From: Mobilitalea sp.
GTDB lineage: Bacteria > Bacillota_A > Clostridia > Lachnospirales > Lachnospiraceae
Length of the DNA: 22,818 bases
NCBI GenBank assembly: GCA_029974875.1
Contig: JARKQP010000385.1
Coordinates: 1 to 22,818 of the forward strand
Direction of reading: 5' to 3'
The position numbers were made by a program, and so were the translations under genes. Position 1 is the first letter of the stretch; every line of letters begins with the position of its first letter. Below are positions 1-7,753 of the stretch, in pieces. The notes under the pieces were generated by a model. That model ran no database searches. It worked only from the letters and a program-made list of their open reading frames with translations, and had not been told where the DNA came from.

Positions 1-1
1 C

Positions 2-1054
2 TTTATAATAAATATAACTAATCATGACTCGGTAGACGGTTCAGACATAACAAAAAAGAGGCTCAATATAGTAACGACCTTCTATCCAATGTACTTGATT
101 GGACTAAATATAGCGGATCAAATTGACGCGTTGAATGTGCAGAGCTTAACCCAGCTAAACACCGGCTGCCTGCATGATTATCAGCTTACGACAGAGGATA
201 TGAAGTTGATTAGCAATGCAGACGTGCTTATCATTAATGGAGGAGGTATGGAAAGCTTCCTCGAAGATGTGAGGACAAACTACCCGGAGCTTACGATCAT
301 TGACACTACGAGGGGAATTGCACTGTTAAATAACGAAGAAGAGACTGTGCACGAAGCAGAGCATAATGACCATGACCACGATCATGGAGAATACAATGCC
401 CATGTCTGGCTGGATCCAGAGTTATATATGAAGCAAATAGAAAGAGTGCGGGATGGTCTGATCCAATATATTAATGACAAGGAATTGGTACAGGGAATTG
501 ACCATACGGCGTTAATCCGCCAACTAGAAGAGAATGCGGACGATTATATTAAATCAGTTGAAGGTCTGAACCAGGAGATGGACAGCTTCCGTATGACCTT
601 ATCTTTGAGAGAGGATTTAGGGGAAATAACCTCAGGGAAAGGACTATCCGGAGAAGCAGCCTCAGGGAAAGAACTCTCAAGGAAGGAAGCTTCAGGAGTA
701 GAAGCTGCGGACATGCCCAAAGCAGTCGTTTTCCACGATTCCTTTGCATACCTTGCAAACAAAGTAGGAATCGAGATCGCCCACACAGTTCCATTGGATT
801 CTGACACATCACTAAGCGCTGGAGACATCGCCGAAATTATCGACAAGGTAAGACGGGAAAATATAAAATACCTTTTTACAGAGCAGCAGTATAGTGATTC
901 GATAGCGAGACAGATTGCAAAAGAAACAAATGCAAAGGTATACATCATTGATTCCATAGTTACAGGAAATGCAAATAAGGATTCCTATCTCACGTCAATG
1001 ATGGAGAATCTAAATGTAATCAAAACTGCAGTCAATGAGGCTGGATCTAGATAA
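2..1054 (+). CDS. znuA: Metal (zinc-type) ABC transporter substrate-binding protein, 5' partial
   Basis: This is a cluster A-I solute-binding protein that captures Zn2+ (possibly Mn2+) outside the membrane and hands it to the permease encoded downstream. The reading frame is open to the window edge: residues before the first Met (position 89) read KKRLNIVTTFYPMYLIG, the usual start of the mature domain. The signal peptide therefore lies outside the window and the gene is cut, not naturally short. Candidate metal ligands are His in LHDYQLT (codon 173-175), His in HVWLDP, His in VVFHDSF and Asp in YIIDSI. A His/Asp-rich loop (about 340-400) is typical of zinc-type members. Positions 632-706 encode a degenerate 10-residue repeat (SGKGLSGEAA, SGKELSRKEA, SGVEA) inserted before the second lobe. 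The family call is firm; zinc versus manganese is inferred from the His-rich loop. Confidence 0.9.
   Translation, partial: FIINITNHDSVDGSDITKKRLNIVTTFYPMYLIGLNIADQIDALNVQSLTQLNTGCLHDYQLTTEDMKLISNADVLIINGGGMESFLEDVRTNYPELTIIDTTRGIALLNNEEETVHEAEHNDHDHDHGEYNAHVWLDPELYMKQIERVRDGLIQYINDKELVQGIDHTALIRQLEENADDYIKSVEGLNQEMDSFRMTLSLREDLGEITSGKGLSGEAASGKELSRKEASGVEAADMPKAVVFHDSFAYLANKVGIEIAHTVPLDSDTSLSAGDIAEIIDKVRRENIKYLFTEQQYSDSIARQIAKETNAKVYIIDSIVTGNANKDSYLTSMMENLNVIKTAVNEAGSR
632..706 (+). repeat. In-frame 30-bp degenerate tandem repeat in the metal-binding protein gene
   Basis: Two and a half units of 30 bp (632-661, 662-691, 692-706) encode SGKGLSGEAA, SGKELSRKEA and SGVEA. The insert is hydrophilic, sits between the two lobes and keeps the frame. 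Confidence 0.75.
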
Positions 1055-1057
1055 ACG

Positions 1058-1157
1058 ACGGGGGGACCGAACCCATGCCGGCACTTTCATGACGATTTGT
1101 GCGGTATAAGGGCAATGCCCGTAATGATGGCATGGAAATAATAATGAAAAAGGAATT
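1058..1157 (+). repeat. Leader/translation-start segment shared with 3197-3280
   Basis: The first 53 bases (1058-1110) align without gaps to 3197-3249 with about 40 identities. After an extra GGGC-AAT-GCCC hairpin here, the similarity resumes across the start codon (TGGA...ATG.AAAAGGA in both copies). Both copies keep a GCAC...GTGC stem. The segment lies directly before the ATPase gene and may act as its 5' leader. Confidence 0.6.
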
Positions 1158-1914
1158 AACAAGAATGGGGAAAAAACTCCAGTCGGTGAAAATACAGGAG
1201 ACAGCCTGTGGGCTTCATTGCCTCCAAATGAAAAACATCAGTGTTCACGCTGGTGACCAGACGCTCATTGAAAATATTAATCTGCATATTCACTGTGGAA
1301 AGATCACAGTAATTATTGGAAAGAATGGTGCAGGCAAATCCACCTTGATGAAAGCCATTCTGGGAGAGATAAAGCATGAAGGCAGCATTGAATTTACTGA
1401 CCTTAGAAATCAGTCCATGGAAAATCTGAAGATTGGCTATGTGCCTCAGTATATTAACCTGGAAAAGAACACGCCCATGAGTGTATATGACCTTTTTGCC
1501 AGCTATATCAGTAACATGCCGGTGTTTTTAAGAAAGAATAAAAGAATCCATGAACACATATGCCAACAGCTAAGCATCTTTGAAGCACAGAACCTAGTGG
1601 ATAAAAGAGCCGGTGACCTATCGGGCGGTGAGCTTCAGCGTGTGCTGCTGTCAATTGCAATTACGCCAATCCCTAACCTATTATTGCTGGATGAGCCGGT
1701 TTCCGGAATTGACCGCAACGGGATGCAGCTTTTTTATGAAAATATCGGAAAGCTGAAAGAAAATTACGACCTGGCCATGATAATCGTATCCCATGATTTT
1801 GAATTTGTCCGAAGATATGCAGACCATGTCATACTGCTGGATAAGACCATAGTACGGGAGGGCAGCCCTGAGGAGGTGCTGGGCAGTCAGGAGTTTCATG
1901 CAGTATTTGGCTAA
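1144..1914 (+). CDS. znuC: Metal ABC transporter ATP-binding protein (ZnuC-like)
   Basis: This is the cytoplasmic ATPase that powers the metal importer. From Met 1144 it has 256 residues. Walker A is GKNGAGKST (residues 59-67), the ABC signature is LSGGELQRV, Walker B is LLLLDEP, and a switch His lies in IIVSHDFEFV. The start is uncertain. A GTG at 1099 is in frame but sits inside a conserved leader repeat. ATG 1132 and ATG 1144 are possible, and 1144 is preferred because it aligns with the start of the gene at 3267 within the shared leader. The ribosome binding site is weak for every option. The ABC domain proper starts only near residue 27, so the first 25 residues are an unusual extension. 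It is cotranscribed with its neighbours, 90 bp after the binding protein and 92 bp before the permease. Confidence 0.9.
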   Translation: MKKELTRMGKKLQSVKIQETACGLHCLQMKNISVHAGDQTLIENINLHIHCGKITVIIGKNGAGKSTLMKAILGEIKHEGSIEFTDLRNQSMENLKIGYVPQYINLEKNTPMSVYDLFASYISNMPVFLRKNKRIHEHICQQLSIFEAQNLVDKRAGDLSGGELQRVLLSIAITPIPNLLLLDEPVSGIDRNGMQLFYENIGKLKENYDLAMIIVSHDFEFVRRYADHVILLDKTIVREGSPEEVLGSQEFHAVFG

Positions 1915-1939
1915 AAGGTAAATTAAAAGGGAAATAGGA

Positions 1940-1978
1940 AATATAGCAGTTGGTAAAAAAATAACAGGTTGCTATATT
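1940..1978 (+). promoter_or_regulatory. Hairpin in the znuC-znuB spacer
   Basis: AATATAGCA (1940-1948) pairs perfectly with TGCTATATT (1970-1978) around a 21-nt loop. There is no T-tract after it, so it is more likely an mRNA processing or stability element than a terminator. Confidence 0.45.
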
Positions 1979-2006
1979 AGTATATTTGTGTGCGGAGGAT
2001 ACCGGA

Positions 2007-2837
2007 ATGGATAAAATATATAATATAATAGAAATACTGCTGCCTTTCTCCTGGACCAGCTATGATTTCATGAAGAATGCGATTCTGGCGGTTCTCATCA
2101 TTACGCCCTTATTTGGGATATTGGGAACCATGATCGTGAATAACAGGATGGCTTTTTTCTCTGATGCATTGGGACATTCGGCTATTACCGGAGTAGCAAT
2201 TGGAGTCATCTTTGGAATTACCAACACGAATATTTCAATGCTTCTTTTTGCAATTGTCTTTGCGGTGTTCTTGAATAAAATAAAGCGCAGGAAGACCGTC
2301 TCTACAGATACTGTAATATCTGTATTTGCATCCCTCAGTATGGCAATTGGCCTGGTGATCCTCTCCCGTGGAGGAGAGTTTGCCAAGTATTCCGCACTTT
2401 TGGTCGGTGACATCCTAAGCATCAGTGTGCAGGAAATCCTGATGCTGTTCATTATTTTGATTCTGACCCTCCTTTTCTGGCTATTTGGGTTTAACCGGTT
2501 ATATGCAGTCAGTGTGAATGAGTCCCTGGCGAGGAGTAAAAATATAAGGGCAGGCCTGATGGAGGATTTATTCAGTATTATTATTGCAATGATTGTTATG
2601 GCTTCCGTGAAGTGGGTAGGAATCCTGATCATTAATGCATTGTTGATCCTGCCGGCAGCAGCCAGCCGTAATATGTCCTCCAATGTGAGGGAATACCATC
2701 TGTTCTCTGTCATGATCTCTGTATTCTCAGGAATTACCGGGCTGATCATGTCCTTTTATCTGGGAACTGCAACGGGACCCACTATCGTTATTATCTCTAC
2801 AATTTTATTCTTTGTCACCTTCTTTATCAAGAAGTAA
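2007..2837 (+). CDS. znuB: Metal ABC transporter permease (ZnuB-like)
   Basis: This is the membrane channel of the importer (ABC-3 family). It has 276 residues and about eight hydrophobic segments. Family-typical text includes the segment ending in MAFFSDALGHSAITGVAIG near residues 40-60, and WVGILIINALLILPAAASRN near residue 210. ATG 2007 is chosen because GGAGGA at 1994-1999 is correctly spaced, whereas the in-frame TTG at 1986 has no ribosome binding site. The gene closes the binding protein-ATPase-permease order usual for zinc and manganese importers. No strong terminator with a T-tract follows. Confidence 0.92.
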   Translation: MDKIYNIIEILLPFSWTSYDFMKNAILAVLIITPLFGILGTMIVNNRMAFFSDALGHSAITGVAIGVIFGITNTNISMLLFAIVFAVFLNKIKRRKTVSTDTVISVFASLSMAIGLVILSRGGEFAKYSALLVGDILSISVQEILMLFIILILTLLFWLFGFNRLYAVSVNESLARSKNIRAGLMEDLFSIIIAMIVMASVKWVGILIINALLILPAAASRNMSSNVREYHLFSVMISVFSGITGLIMSFYLGTATGPTIVIISTILFFVTFFIKK

Positions 2838-3266
2838 GATGTGGGATGGAAGCTTAAGAAAGCATACCTGGATATGGTATATTGAGGCGGGAATATCCTA
2901 TGCATAAACTGGAAAATACTGATTGATGATAGGACAGGATTGTATTATACTGATTTCTATAAGGAATATATTTATTTGTAGTAAAGGGAGGAAGGACTGA
3001 AGAAATAAAGCTGAAGAAATAAAACTAAAAGAAATAAAACTGAAAGAAATAAGACTGAAAGAAATAGAAATGAAATAAATAAAGCTGAAATAAATAAGGC
3101 TAAAAGAAATAAGACGCTAAGGCTAAAAGAAATAAGATAAAGAAAATAAAACAAAAAAATAAAAAGAAGCAGAAACAAAAAATAAAACTAATGAGCGAAG
3201 GGAGGGTCGGATCCATGCCAGCACTTTCACGGGATTTTGTGCTGTATAAGGGGCGTGGACATACTC
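2838..3266. other. Intergenic region with hairpin, purine-rich repeat array and shared leader
   Basis: No gene is supported here. GCATA(CCT)GGATAT at 2862-2875 can pair with ATATCCTATGC at 2893-2903, giving an 11-bp stem with a 3-nt bulge just after the permease gene. It is followed by the 15-bp repeat array (2997-3142) and then the leader copy at 3197-3280. A minus-strand open frame across the array is a composition artefact. Confidence 0.6.
2997..3142 (+). repeat. Degenerate 15-bp tandem repeat, A/purine-rich
   Basis: About nine units with the pattern CTGAAAGAAATAARA follow one another. Typical 15-bp units start at 3025, 3040, 3055, 3070, 3085 and 3100; the first two units are 14 bp and an 8-bp interruption lies at 3115-3122. 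The + strand is almost free of C and G. No start codon heads the one frame that stays open, so it looks noncoding. Confidence 0.8.
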
Positions 3267-3280
3267 ATGCAAAAGGATAG
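3197..3280 (+). repeat. Leader/translation-start segment shared with 1058-1157
   Basis: This is the second copy of the segment seen before znuC. It carries AGCAC...GTGCT (3220-3243) followed by GTATAAGGGGC, and the similarity runs through ATG 3267. It lacks the short GGGC/GCCC hairpin present in the other copy. Confidence 0.6.
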
Positions 3281-4394
3281 ATGGATTCTTTATCTAAAGA
3301 TAGTGATTAATTTCATACTGATTATTTTACTAACCCTATTTTTGATATTGGCCCTGCCAAGACTGTTAAGGTTCTTTTTGCCCTTTATCATTGGATGGAT
3401 CATATCCTTGTTAGCGAATCCTTTAGTGCATTTTTTAGAGAAAAAGATTAAGCTGAGGAGAAAGCATAGCAGTGCGATCATTATTGTGGCTGCAATTATA
3501 CTCATTGTTGGCACAAGTGCCCTTTTAATCGCTGCGCTGGTCAGGGAAGCTACCGAGCTTTCTAATGAGCTTCCTGCAATTATCGATAGTATGAAGCTTC
3601 AATTAAATGAAATTAACCGGTATATCCACAGGTTTACCTCCGCCTTACCCCAGAGCGTACAGGATGTAATGGATAACGTGGTATCGGATTTGGGAAATTC
3701 GGTAACAACCTATATGAACAATAGACAGGAAACCTCAATAGACAGCGCCAAAAGCATAGTGGGTAGCATTGCAGAGGGCTTCTTAATGATCATCATTACA
3801 ATTCTATCTGCGTACTTTTTCACCGCAGAAAAGAATGTCCTATCAATGGGCTTAAGAAAGAGGCTGCCGGAATCAGCCATTAATTATTGGAGGTTAATTT
3901 ACAATAATTTTGCGTCGGCCTTCGGCGGTTATTTTAAGGCACAGTTTAAAATTATGTTAATACTGACGGTCATTATGTTTGTTGGGTTTGAGGTTTTAAG
4001 AATTAATTATTCTTTCCTGGCTGCGCTGGGAATTGCCCTGCTGGATGTCCTGCCCGTATTTGGGACGGGAGCGATCCTATGGCCCTGGGCTATTTATGAT
4101 GTACTGTCCGGGCAATATGTCCGGGCAATTGGCCTGGTGGTTATCTATTTGATCTGCCAGGTAGTGAAGCAGCTGCTGCAGCCCAAGATGGTAGGGGACA
4201 GCATTGGATTAAATCCTTTGGCTACCTTGTTGTTTATGTTTATTGGCTACCGCTTTTATGGGGTCTTTGGTATGATTATTGGAATTCCGGTTGGCATGGT
4301 TCTTGTCAATATGTACCGGGTTGGAATGTTCGAACGCCTGATCCGGGGCTTTAAGATCCTTGCAAAGGATATCAATGAATTCCGGAAGTTTTAA
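3267..4394 (+). CDS. AI-2E family membrane protein (YtvI-like)
   Basis: This is a polytopic membrane protein of the AI-2E/YtvI/PerM family (375 residues). Two helices lie near residues 11-52 and one near 69-91. A hydrophilic, amphipathic stretch follows (about 92-165), then further helices. The C-terminal block is characteristic: LLQPKMVGDSIGLNPLATLL followed by GYRFYGVFGMIIGIPVGMVL. Members export small molecules or Na+; YtvI members are linked to sporulation. The substrate here is unknown. ATG 3267 is preferred over TTG 3237 because the latter sits inside the leader repeat. AAGGGG at 3247-3252 is a distant ribosome binding site, so the start is only moderately certain. Confidence 0.85.
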   Translation: MQKDRWILYLKIVINFILIILLTLFLILALPRLLRFFLPFIIGWIISLLANPLVHFLEKKIKLRRKHSSAIIIVAAIILIVGTSALLIAALVREATELSNELPAIIDSMKLQLNEINRYIHRFTSALPQSVQDVMDNVVSDLGNSVTTYMNNRQETSIDSAKSIVGSIAEGFLMIIITILSAYFFTAEKNVLSMGLRKRLPESAINYWRLIYNNFASAFGGYFKAQFKIMLILTVIMFVGFEVLRINYSFLAALGIALLDVLPVFGTGAILWPWAIYDVLSGQYVRAIGLVVIYLICQVVKQLLQPKMVGDSIGLNPLATLLFMFIGYRFYGVFGMIIGIPVGMVLVNMYRVGMFERLIRGFKILAKDINEFRKF

Positions 4395-4522
4395 GGGCTG
4401 GAAGCGGCAAAGAAATAATCCAAAAGTTGCATATACGAGCGGGAAAAGACGTGGTAAGATGAAAAATGGATAGTTCTTTCTAGACATAAGGAAACCACTA
4501 CTATGAACCAAGGAGTATATGT

Positions 4523-5320
4523 ATGAGTAATAGCCGAATTGAGATGGACATGGGGGCGGTTATATCCTCCGATGAGATTAAGCTGATCCTTGATCGTTAT
4601 CGAATTGGCAAGAAGCCGTTGGCAAAGCTTCTGGGCTGGGGTGAAACGACTATCATCCGCTATATGGAAGGGGATGTCCCGACAAATGAATATTCCAATA
4701 AACTCAGAACTATCCTGGATGATCCGGAGTTTTACTATGACCTGCTTTGCCGGCGACAGGAATGCCTGACGGGGGTAGCTTTCAAGAAGAGCAAAAATGC
4801 AGTCCTGTCAAAAATCATGTCTTCAAAAATATACGCGGTGGCATATTACATCGTAAATAAAAGCTGTGCTGAAATATCCCCGAGCTATATTCAATACTTA
4901 CTCTACTATGCCCAGGCTTTTTCCCTTGCCCTACATGACAAGGAGCTTTTTCAGGAAGAGTACGGGATCAACAATGAGCATATGCCTTACCTGAAGATGT
5001 ACGAAAGTATGAAAAAATGTGGTATACGCACCCTGGAGGGCTGTGAAGAGTATTTGGGCTGTGAAGAAATTGAATTGCTTGACGCGGTAATGGACTGCTT
5101 TCTTTGGTATGGTCCAAATGCCCTGTATGCTTTGATGGACGCAGAACGGTTTGCGATGAAGATATCCAGGGACAGATATAACAATAGAATCATAGCCAAG
5201 GATATAGTCAAAGGGTATTTTAAGGAAGCGATGAATCAGTATCAAATTAGCGGGGTAAAGGATATCTGGAAATATCCGGAACGGAAGCTGCTGGAAATTA
5301 AGGGGTTTGCCAGAGGATAG
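4523..5320 (+). CDS. HTH plus Panacea (SocA/DUF4065) domain protein
   Basis: The 265 residues fall into two parts. Residues about 15-65 resemble the Xre-like helix-turn-helix found in front of Panacea domains (YRIGKKPLAKLLGWGETTII, then EGDVPTNEYSNKLRTIL). From about residue 100 comes a Panacea/SocA-type helical domain (YIVNKS, then YIQYLLYYAQAFSLAL and a short ELFQEEYG stretch). The usual AWxYGPV motif of the family is not recognisable. Panacea proteins are commonly antitoxins next to diverse toxins, or proteolytic adaptors as in SocA. No toxin-like partner is adjacent: the membrane protein upstream and typA downstream are housekeeping types. The start at 4523 has AAGGAG at 4510-4515. The function remains inferred from the domain only. 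Confidence 0.75.
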   Translation: MSNSRIEMDMGAVISSDEIKLILDRYRIGKKPLAKLLGWGETTIIRYMEGDVPTNEYSNKLRTILDDPEFYYDLLCRRQECLTGVAFKKSKNAVLSKIMSSKIYAVAYYIVNKSCAEISPSYIQYLLYYAQAFSLALHDKELFQEEYGINNEHMPYLKMYESMKKCGIRTLEGCEEYLGCEEIELLDAVMDCFLWYGPNALYALMDAERFAMKISRDRYNNRIIAKDIVKGYFKEAMNQYQISGVKDIWKYPERKLLEIKGFARG

Positions 5321-5357
5321 GAACCCAAATTAATAAATAAAAGATTAAAAGGAAAAG

Positions 5358-5391
5358 AGGCTGTTTGCATTGCAATAGCCTTTCATTTTTT
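5358..5391 (+). terminator. Terminator of the Panacea gene
   Basis: AGGCTGTT (5358-5365) pairs with AATAGCCT (5374-5381, one G-U) around an 8-nt loop and is followed by TTCATTTTTT. It sits just after the stop at 5320. Confidence 0.8.
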
Positions 5392-5399
5392 ACTAAAAA

Positions 5400-5440
5400 A
5401 TCAAGAAAAAAGCCAGGTATAAAAGCTTTTTCCTTGATTT
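5400..5440. terminator. Terminator of typA, probably bidirectional
   Basis: TCAAGAAAAAAGC (5401-5413) pairs with GCTTTTTCCTTGA (5425-5437) with one G-U on the minus strand. A-runs and T-runs flank both sides, so it can stop typA (minus) and back up the terminator from the other side. Confidence 0.8.
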
Positions 5441-5465
5441 TTAAGTCTAGTGGAGATTCATATAA

Positions 5466-7298
5466 TTAACTATTCTGCCTGTTCCGGCGGTCCCTCATAC
5501 GTAAGGTACTGTCCAGAATCTTCTTACGGATGCGCAGGCTCTGGGGGGTTACCTCCAAAAGCTCGTCCGTCTCAATAAAGTCCAAGGCCTGCTCCAGGCT
5601 TAAGATTCTGGGAGTTGTCAGCTTCAAGGCCTCATCGGCACTGGAGGAACGGGTATTGGTTAATTGCTTGCGCTTGCAGACATTTACCTCAATATCCTCC
5701 GCTTTCGGGTTTTGGCCCACAACCATACCAGCATATACCTTGACGCCGGGGCCGATAAACAGTGCTCCGCGTTCCTGGGCGTTAAAGAGGCCGTAGGTAA
5801 TACTTTCTCCTGATTCATAAGCAATTAAGCTGCCGTTCTTGCGGTACTGGATATCACCCTTGTAGGGGCCGTAGCCGTCAAAGAGCGTATTAATGATTCC
5901 GTTGCCCTTGGTATCCGTAAGGAACTCACCACGGTAGCCGATTAAGCCTCTTGCGGGGATGGAGAACTCAATCCGGGTGTATCCGCTGCCGGAGGAGTTC
6001 ATATTGATCATTTCACCCTTCCGTTGTCCTAATTTTTCAATCACGACGCCGGTATATTCATCCGGCACATCAACCATCGCATGCTCCATTGGCTCCAGCC
6101 TATTTCCATCGTCATCGGTTTTATATAGTACCTCAGCTTTACTCACTGAAAACTCAAAGCCTTCCCGTCTCATATTTTCAATTAATACGGAAAGGTGAAG
6201 CTCACCGCGGCCGGACACCTTATAGCTTTCCGTAGTGTCTGTTTCTTCCACACGAAGGCTTACATCAGTGTTTAGCTCGCGCAGTAAACGTTCACGTAAA
6301 TGCCTGGAGGTTACAAACTTTCCTTCAGTACCGGCCAGGGGGCTGTCATTTACATTAAAGAACATGGCAATCGTCGGCTCGGAAATCTTCTGGAAGGGAA
6401 TCGCTTCCGGATTATCGGGGGAGCAGATGGTATCTCCGATGTGGATGTCAGTGATACCGGAGATGGCCACGATGGAGCCGATGGTGGCTTCATTTACCTC
6501 CATCCGCTTCAAGCCGTCAAATTCATAAAGCTTACTGATCTTTACCCGGGCATTGGTATCCTTCTCATGGGCATTTACCAGTACCACGTCCTGGTTCACA
6601 CGGATGATCCCGTTATCCACCTTCCCGATTCCAATCCTGCCCACATATTCATTGTAGTCAATGGTACTGATAAGCACCTGGGTTCCTTTTTCGGGATCCC
6701 CTTCGGGAGCGGGAATATAATCCATAATTGTTTCAAATAAGGGAACCATATCCAGGCCTGCCTCGTCCATGGATAAAGAAGCAACACCAGCTTTTGCGGA
6801 TGCGTATACGAAAGGGCAGTCAAGCTGCTCGTCATTGGCATCCAGTTCCAGCAATAATTCCAGTACCTCATCAACTACCTCAGTAGGCCTTGCTTCCGGG
6901 CGGTCCATCTTATTCACACATACAATCACCGGTAAGGACAGATCCAGAGCCTTCTTAAGGACAAACTTGGTCTGTGGCATTGGTCCCTCAAAGGCATCTA
7001 CAACTAAAATTACCCCGTTGACCATCTTTAAGACACGTTCCACCTCACCACCAAAGTCGGCATGGCCCGGTGTATCTATGATATTAATCTTGGTTCCCTG
7101 ATACATAACGGCAGTATTCTTCGATAAAATGGTAATACCGCGCTCCCGTTCAATTGCATTGGAATCCATGACTCTCTCTACGACTGCTTGGTTGGAACGA
7201 AATACACCGCTCTGCTTCAGTAATTCATCAACTAATGTAGTCTTACCATGGTCAACATGGGCGATGATGGCGATATTTCGTATATCCTCTCGTTTCAT
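5466..7298 (-). CDS. typA: Translational GTPase TypA/BipA
   Basis: This is a ribosome-associated GTPase of the EF-G-like class, involved in ribosome assembly and stress adaptation. Its 610 residues match the usual length. GTPase motifs are in order: G1 AHVDHGKTT (13-21), G2 RERGITI (51-57), G3 DTPGH (75-79), G4 NKMD (129-132) and G5 SAK (near 167). The C-terminal half carries the TypA-specific signature (GRGELHLSVLIENMRREGFE, later SIPARGLIGYRGEFLTDTKG). GGAG lies 7 nt before ATG 7298. It is a single-gene unit with its own promoter (7385-7414) and terminator. Confidence 0.98.
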   Translation of the reverse strand: MKREDIRNIAIIAHVDHGKTTLVDELLKQSGVFRSNQAVVERVMDSNAIERERGITILSKNTAVMYQGTKINIIDTPGHADFGGEVERVLKMVNGVILVVDAFEGPMPQTKFVLKKALDLSLPVIVCVNKMDRPEARPTEVVDEVLELLLELDANDEQLDCPFVYASAKAGVASLSMDEAGLDMVPLFETIMDYIPAPEGDPEKGTQVLISTIDYNEYVGRIGIGKVDNGIIRVNQDVVLVNAHEKDTNARVKISKLYEFDGLKRMEVNEATIGSIVAISGITDIHIGDTICSPDNPEAIPFQKISEPTIAMFFNVNDSPLAGTEGKFVTSRHLRERLLRELNTDVSLRVEETDTTESYKVSGRGELHLSVLIENMRREGFEFSVSKAEVLYKTDDDGNRLEPMEHAMVDVPDEYTGVVIEKLGQRKGEMINMNSSGSGYTRIEFSIPARGLIGYRGEFLTDTKGNGIINTLFDGYGPYKGDIQYRKNGSLIAYESGESITYGLFNAQERGALFIGPGVKVYAGMVVGQNPKAEDIEVNVCKRKQLTNTRSSSADEALKLTTPRILSLEQALDFIETDELLEVTPQSLRIRKKILDSTLRMRDRRNRQNS

Positions 7299-7333
7299 TT
7301 AGTAACTCCGATCTGCGTGTTTTTCCACGCTAA

Positions 7334-7352
7334 AGGTGTGTCCCCCACACCC
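7334..7352 (-). promoter_or_regulatory. Small hairpin in the typA leader
   Basis: GGTGTG and CACACC face each other around a short C-rich loop, about 35 nt upstream of the typA start. With only a short T-run after it, regulation is possible but unproven. Confidence 0.35.
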
Positions 7353-7384
7353 TCAAAACAAATTTATATAAAAACAACTTATAT

Positions 7385-7414
7385 ATTGTAGCACAACGTA
7401 TATTTAAAATGCAA
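7385..7414 (-). promoter_or_regulatory. typA: Sigma-A-type promoter for typA
   Basis: On the minus strand, TTGCAT (7414-7409) and TACAAT (7390-7385) are separated by 18 bp, about 87 bp upstream of the typA start codon. Confidence 0.6.
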
Positions 7415-7753
7415 TGTCTATTTGAAGGAAGGACAGACAATCCCCTTCCAAGGCTGTCAAAAGTCCTGTGTCCATAGGCAGGAAAAGGCGTGGATTGCAG
7501 GAATCTGATTCGCAAAAACCAGATTTTGGAAATAAAAGGACAAAAGTCAATATGGGAAATGTAATGAATTTAGTTCTATAAATAAGGCGATTATTGTATA
7601 AGGTTACAAATTTTGGGAAAACTATACTATTATATAAAAATGTACTTCTAAAATATGGAAACCGGCATATATTTTAAACGTAGGTTATTTTCACCAAATT
7701 TTAGAGCAGATTGGCGTAAGAATAAACGCCGGAAAAGAAGGGAGAGGTACGAT
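7415..7753. other. Divergent spacer between typA and the SSB-like gene
   Basis: No gene is supported. It holds a candidate + strand promoter (TTACAA 7604-7609, 18 bp, TATTAT 7628-7633) and a GGCGT...ACGCC hairpin shortly before the ribosome binding site of the downstream gene. Nothing else stands out. Confidence 0.45.

Noticed and set aside
2060..2749. A 229-codon open frame antisense to the znuB-like gene
   Set aside because: It mirrors the hydrophobic codons of the real permease, has no ribosome binding site and resembles no protein family.
2972..3178. Minus-strand frame encoding a Leu/Phe-rich period-5 peptide
   Set aside because: It is the reverse translation of the A-rich 15-bp array; the pattern is a composition artefact.
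4425..4480. Possible promoter TTGCAT...TAAGAT before the Panacea gene
   Set aside because: The spacing is about 22 bp, too long for a sigma-A promoter.
6300..6740. A 146-codon frame opposite typA
   Set aside because: It lies wholly inside a highly conserved GTPase gene and shows no start signal.
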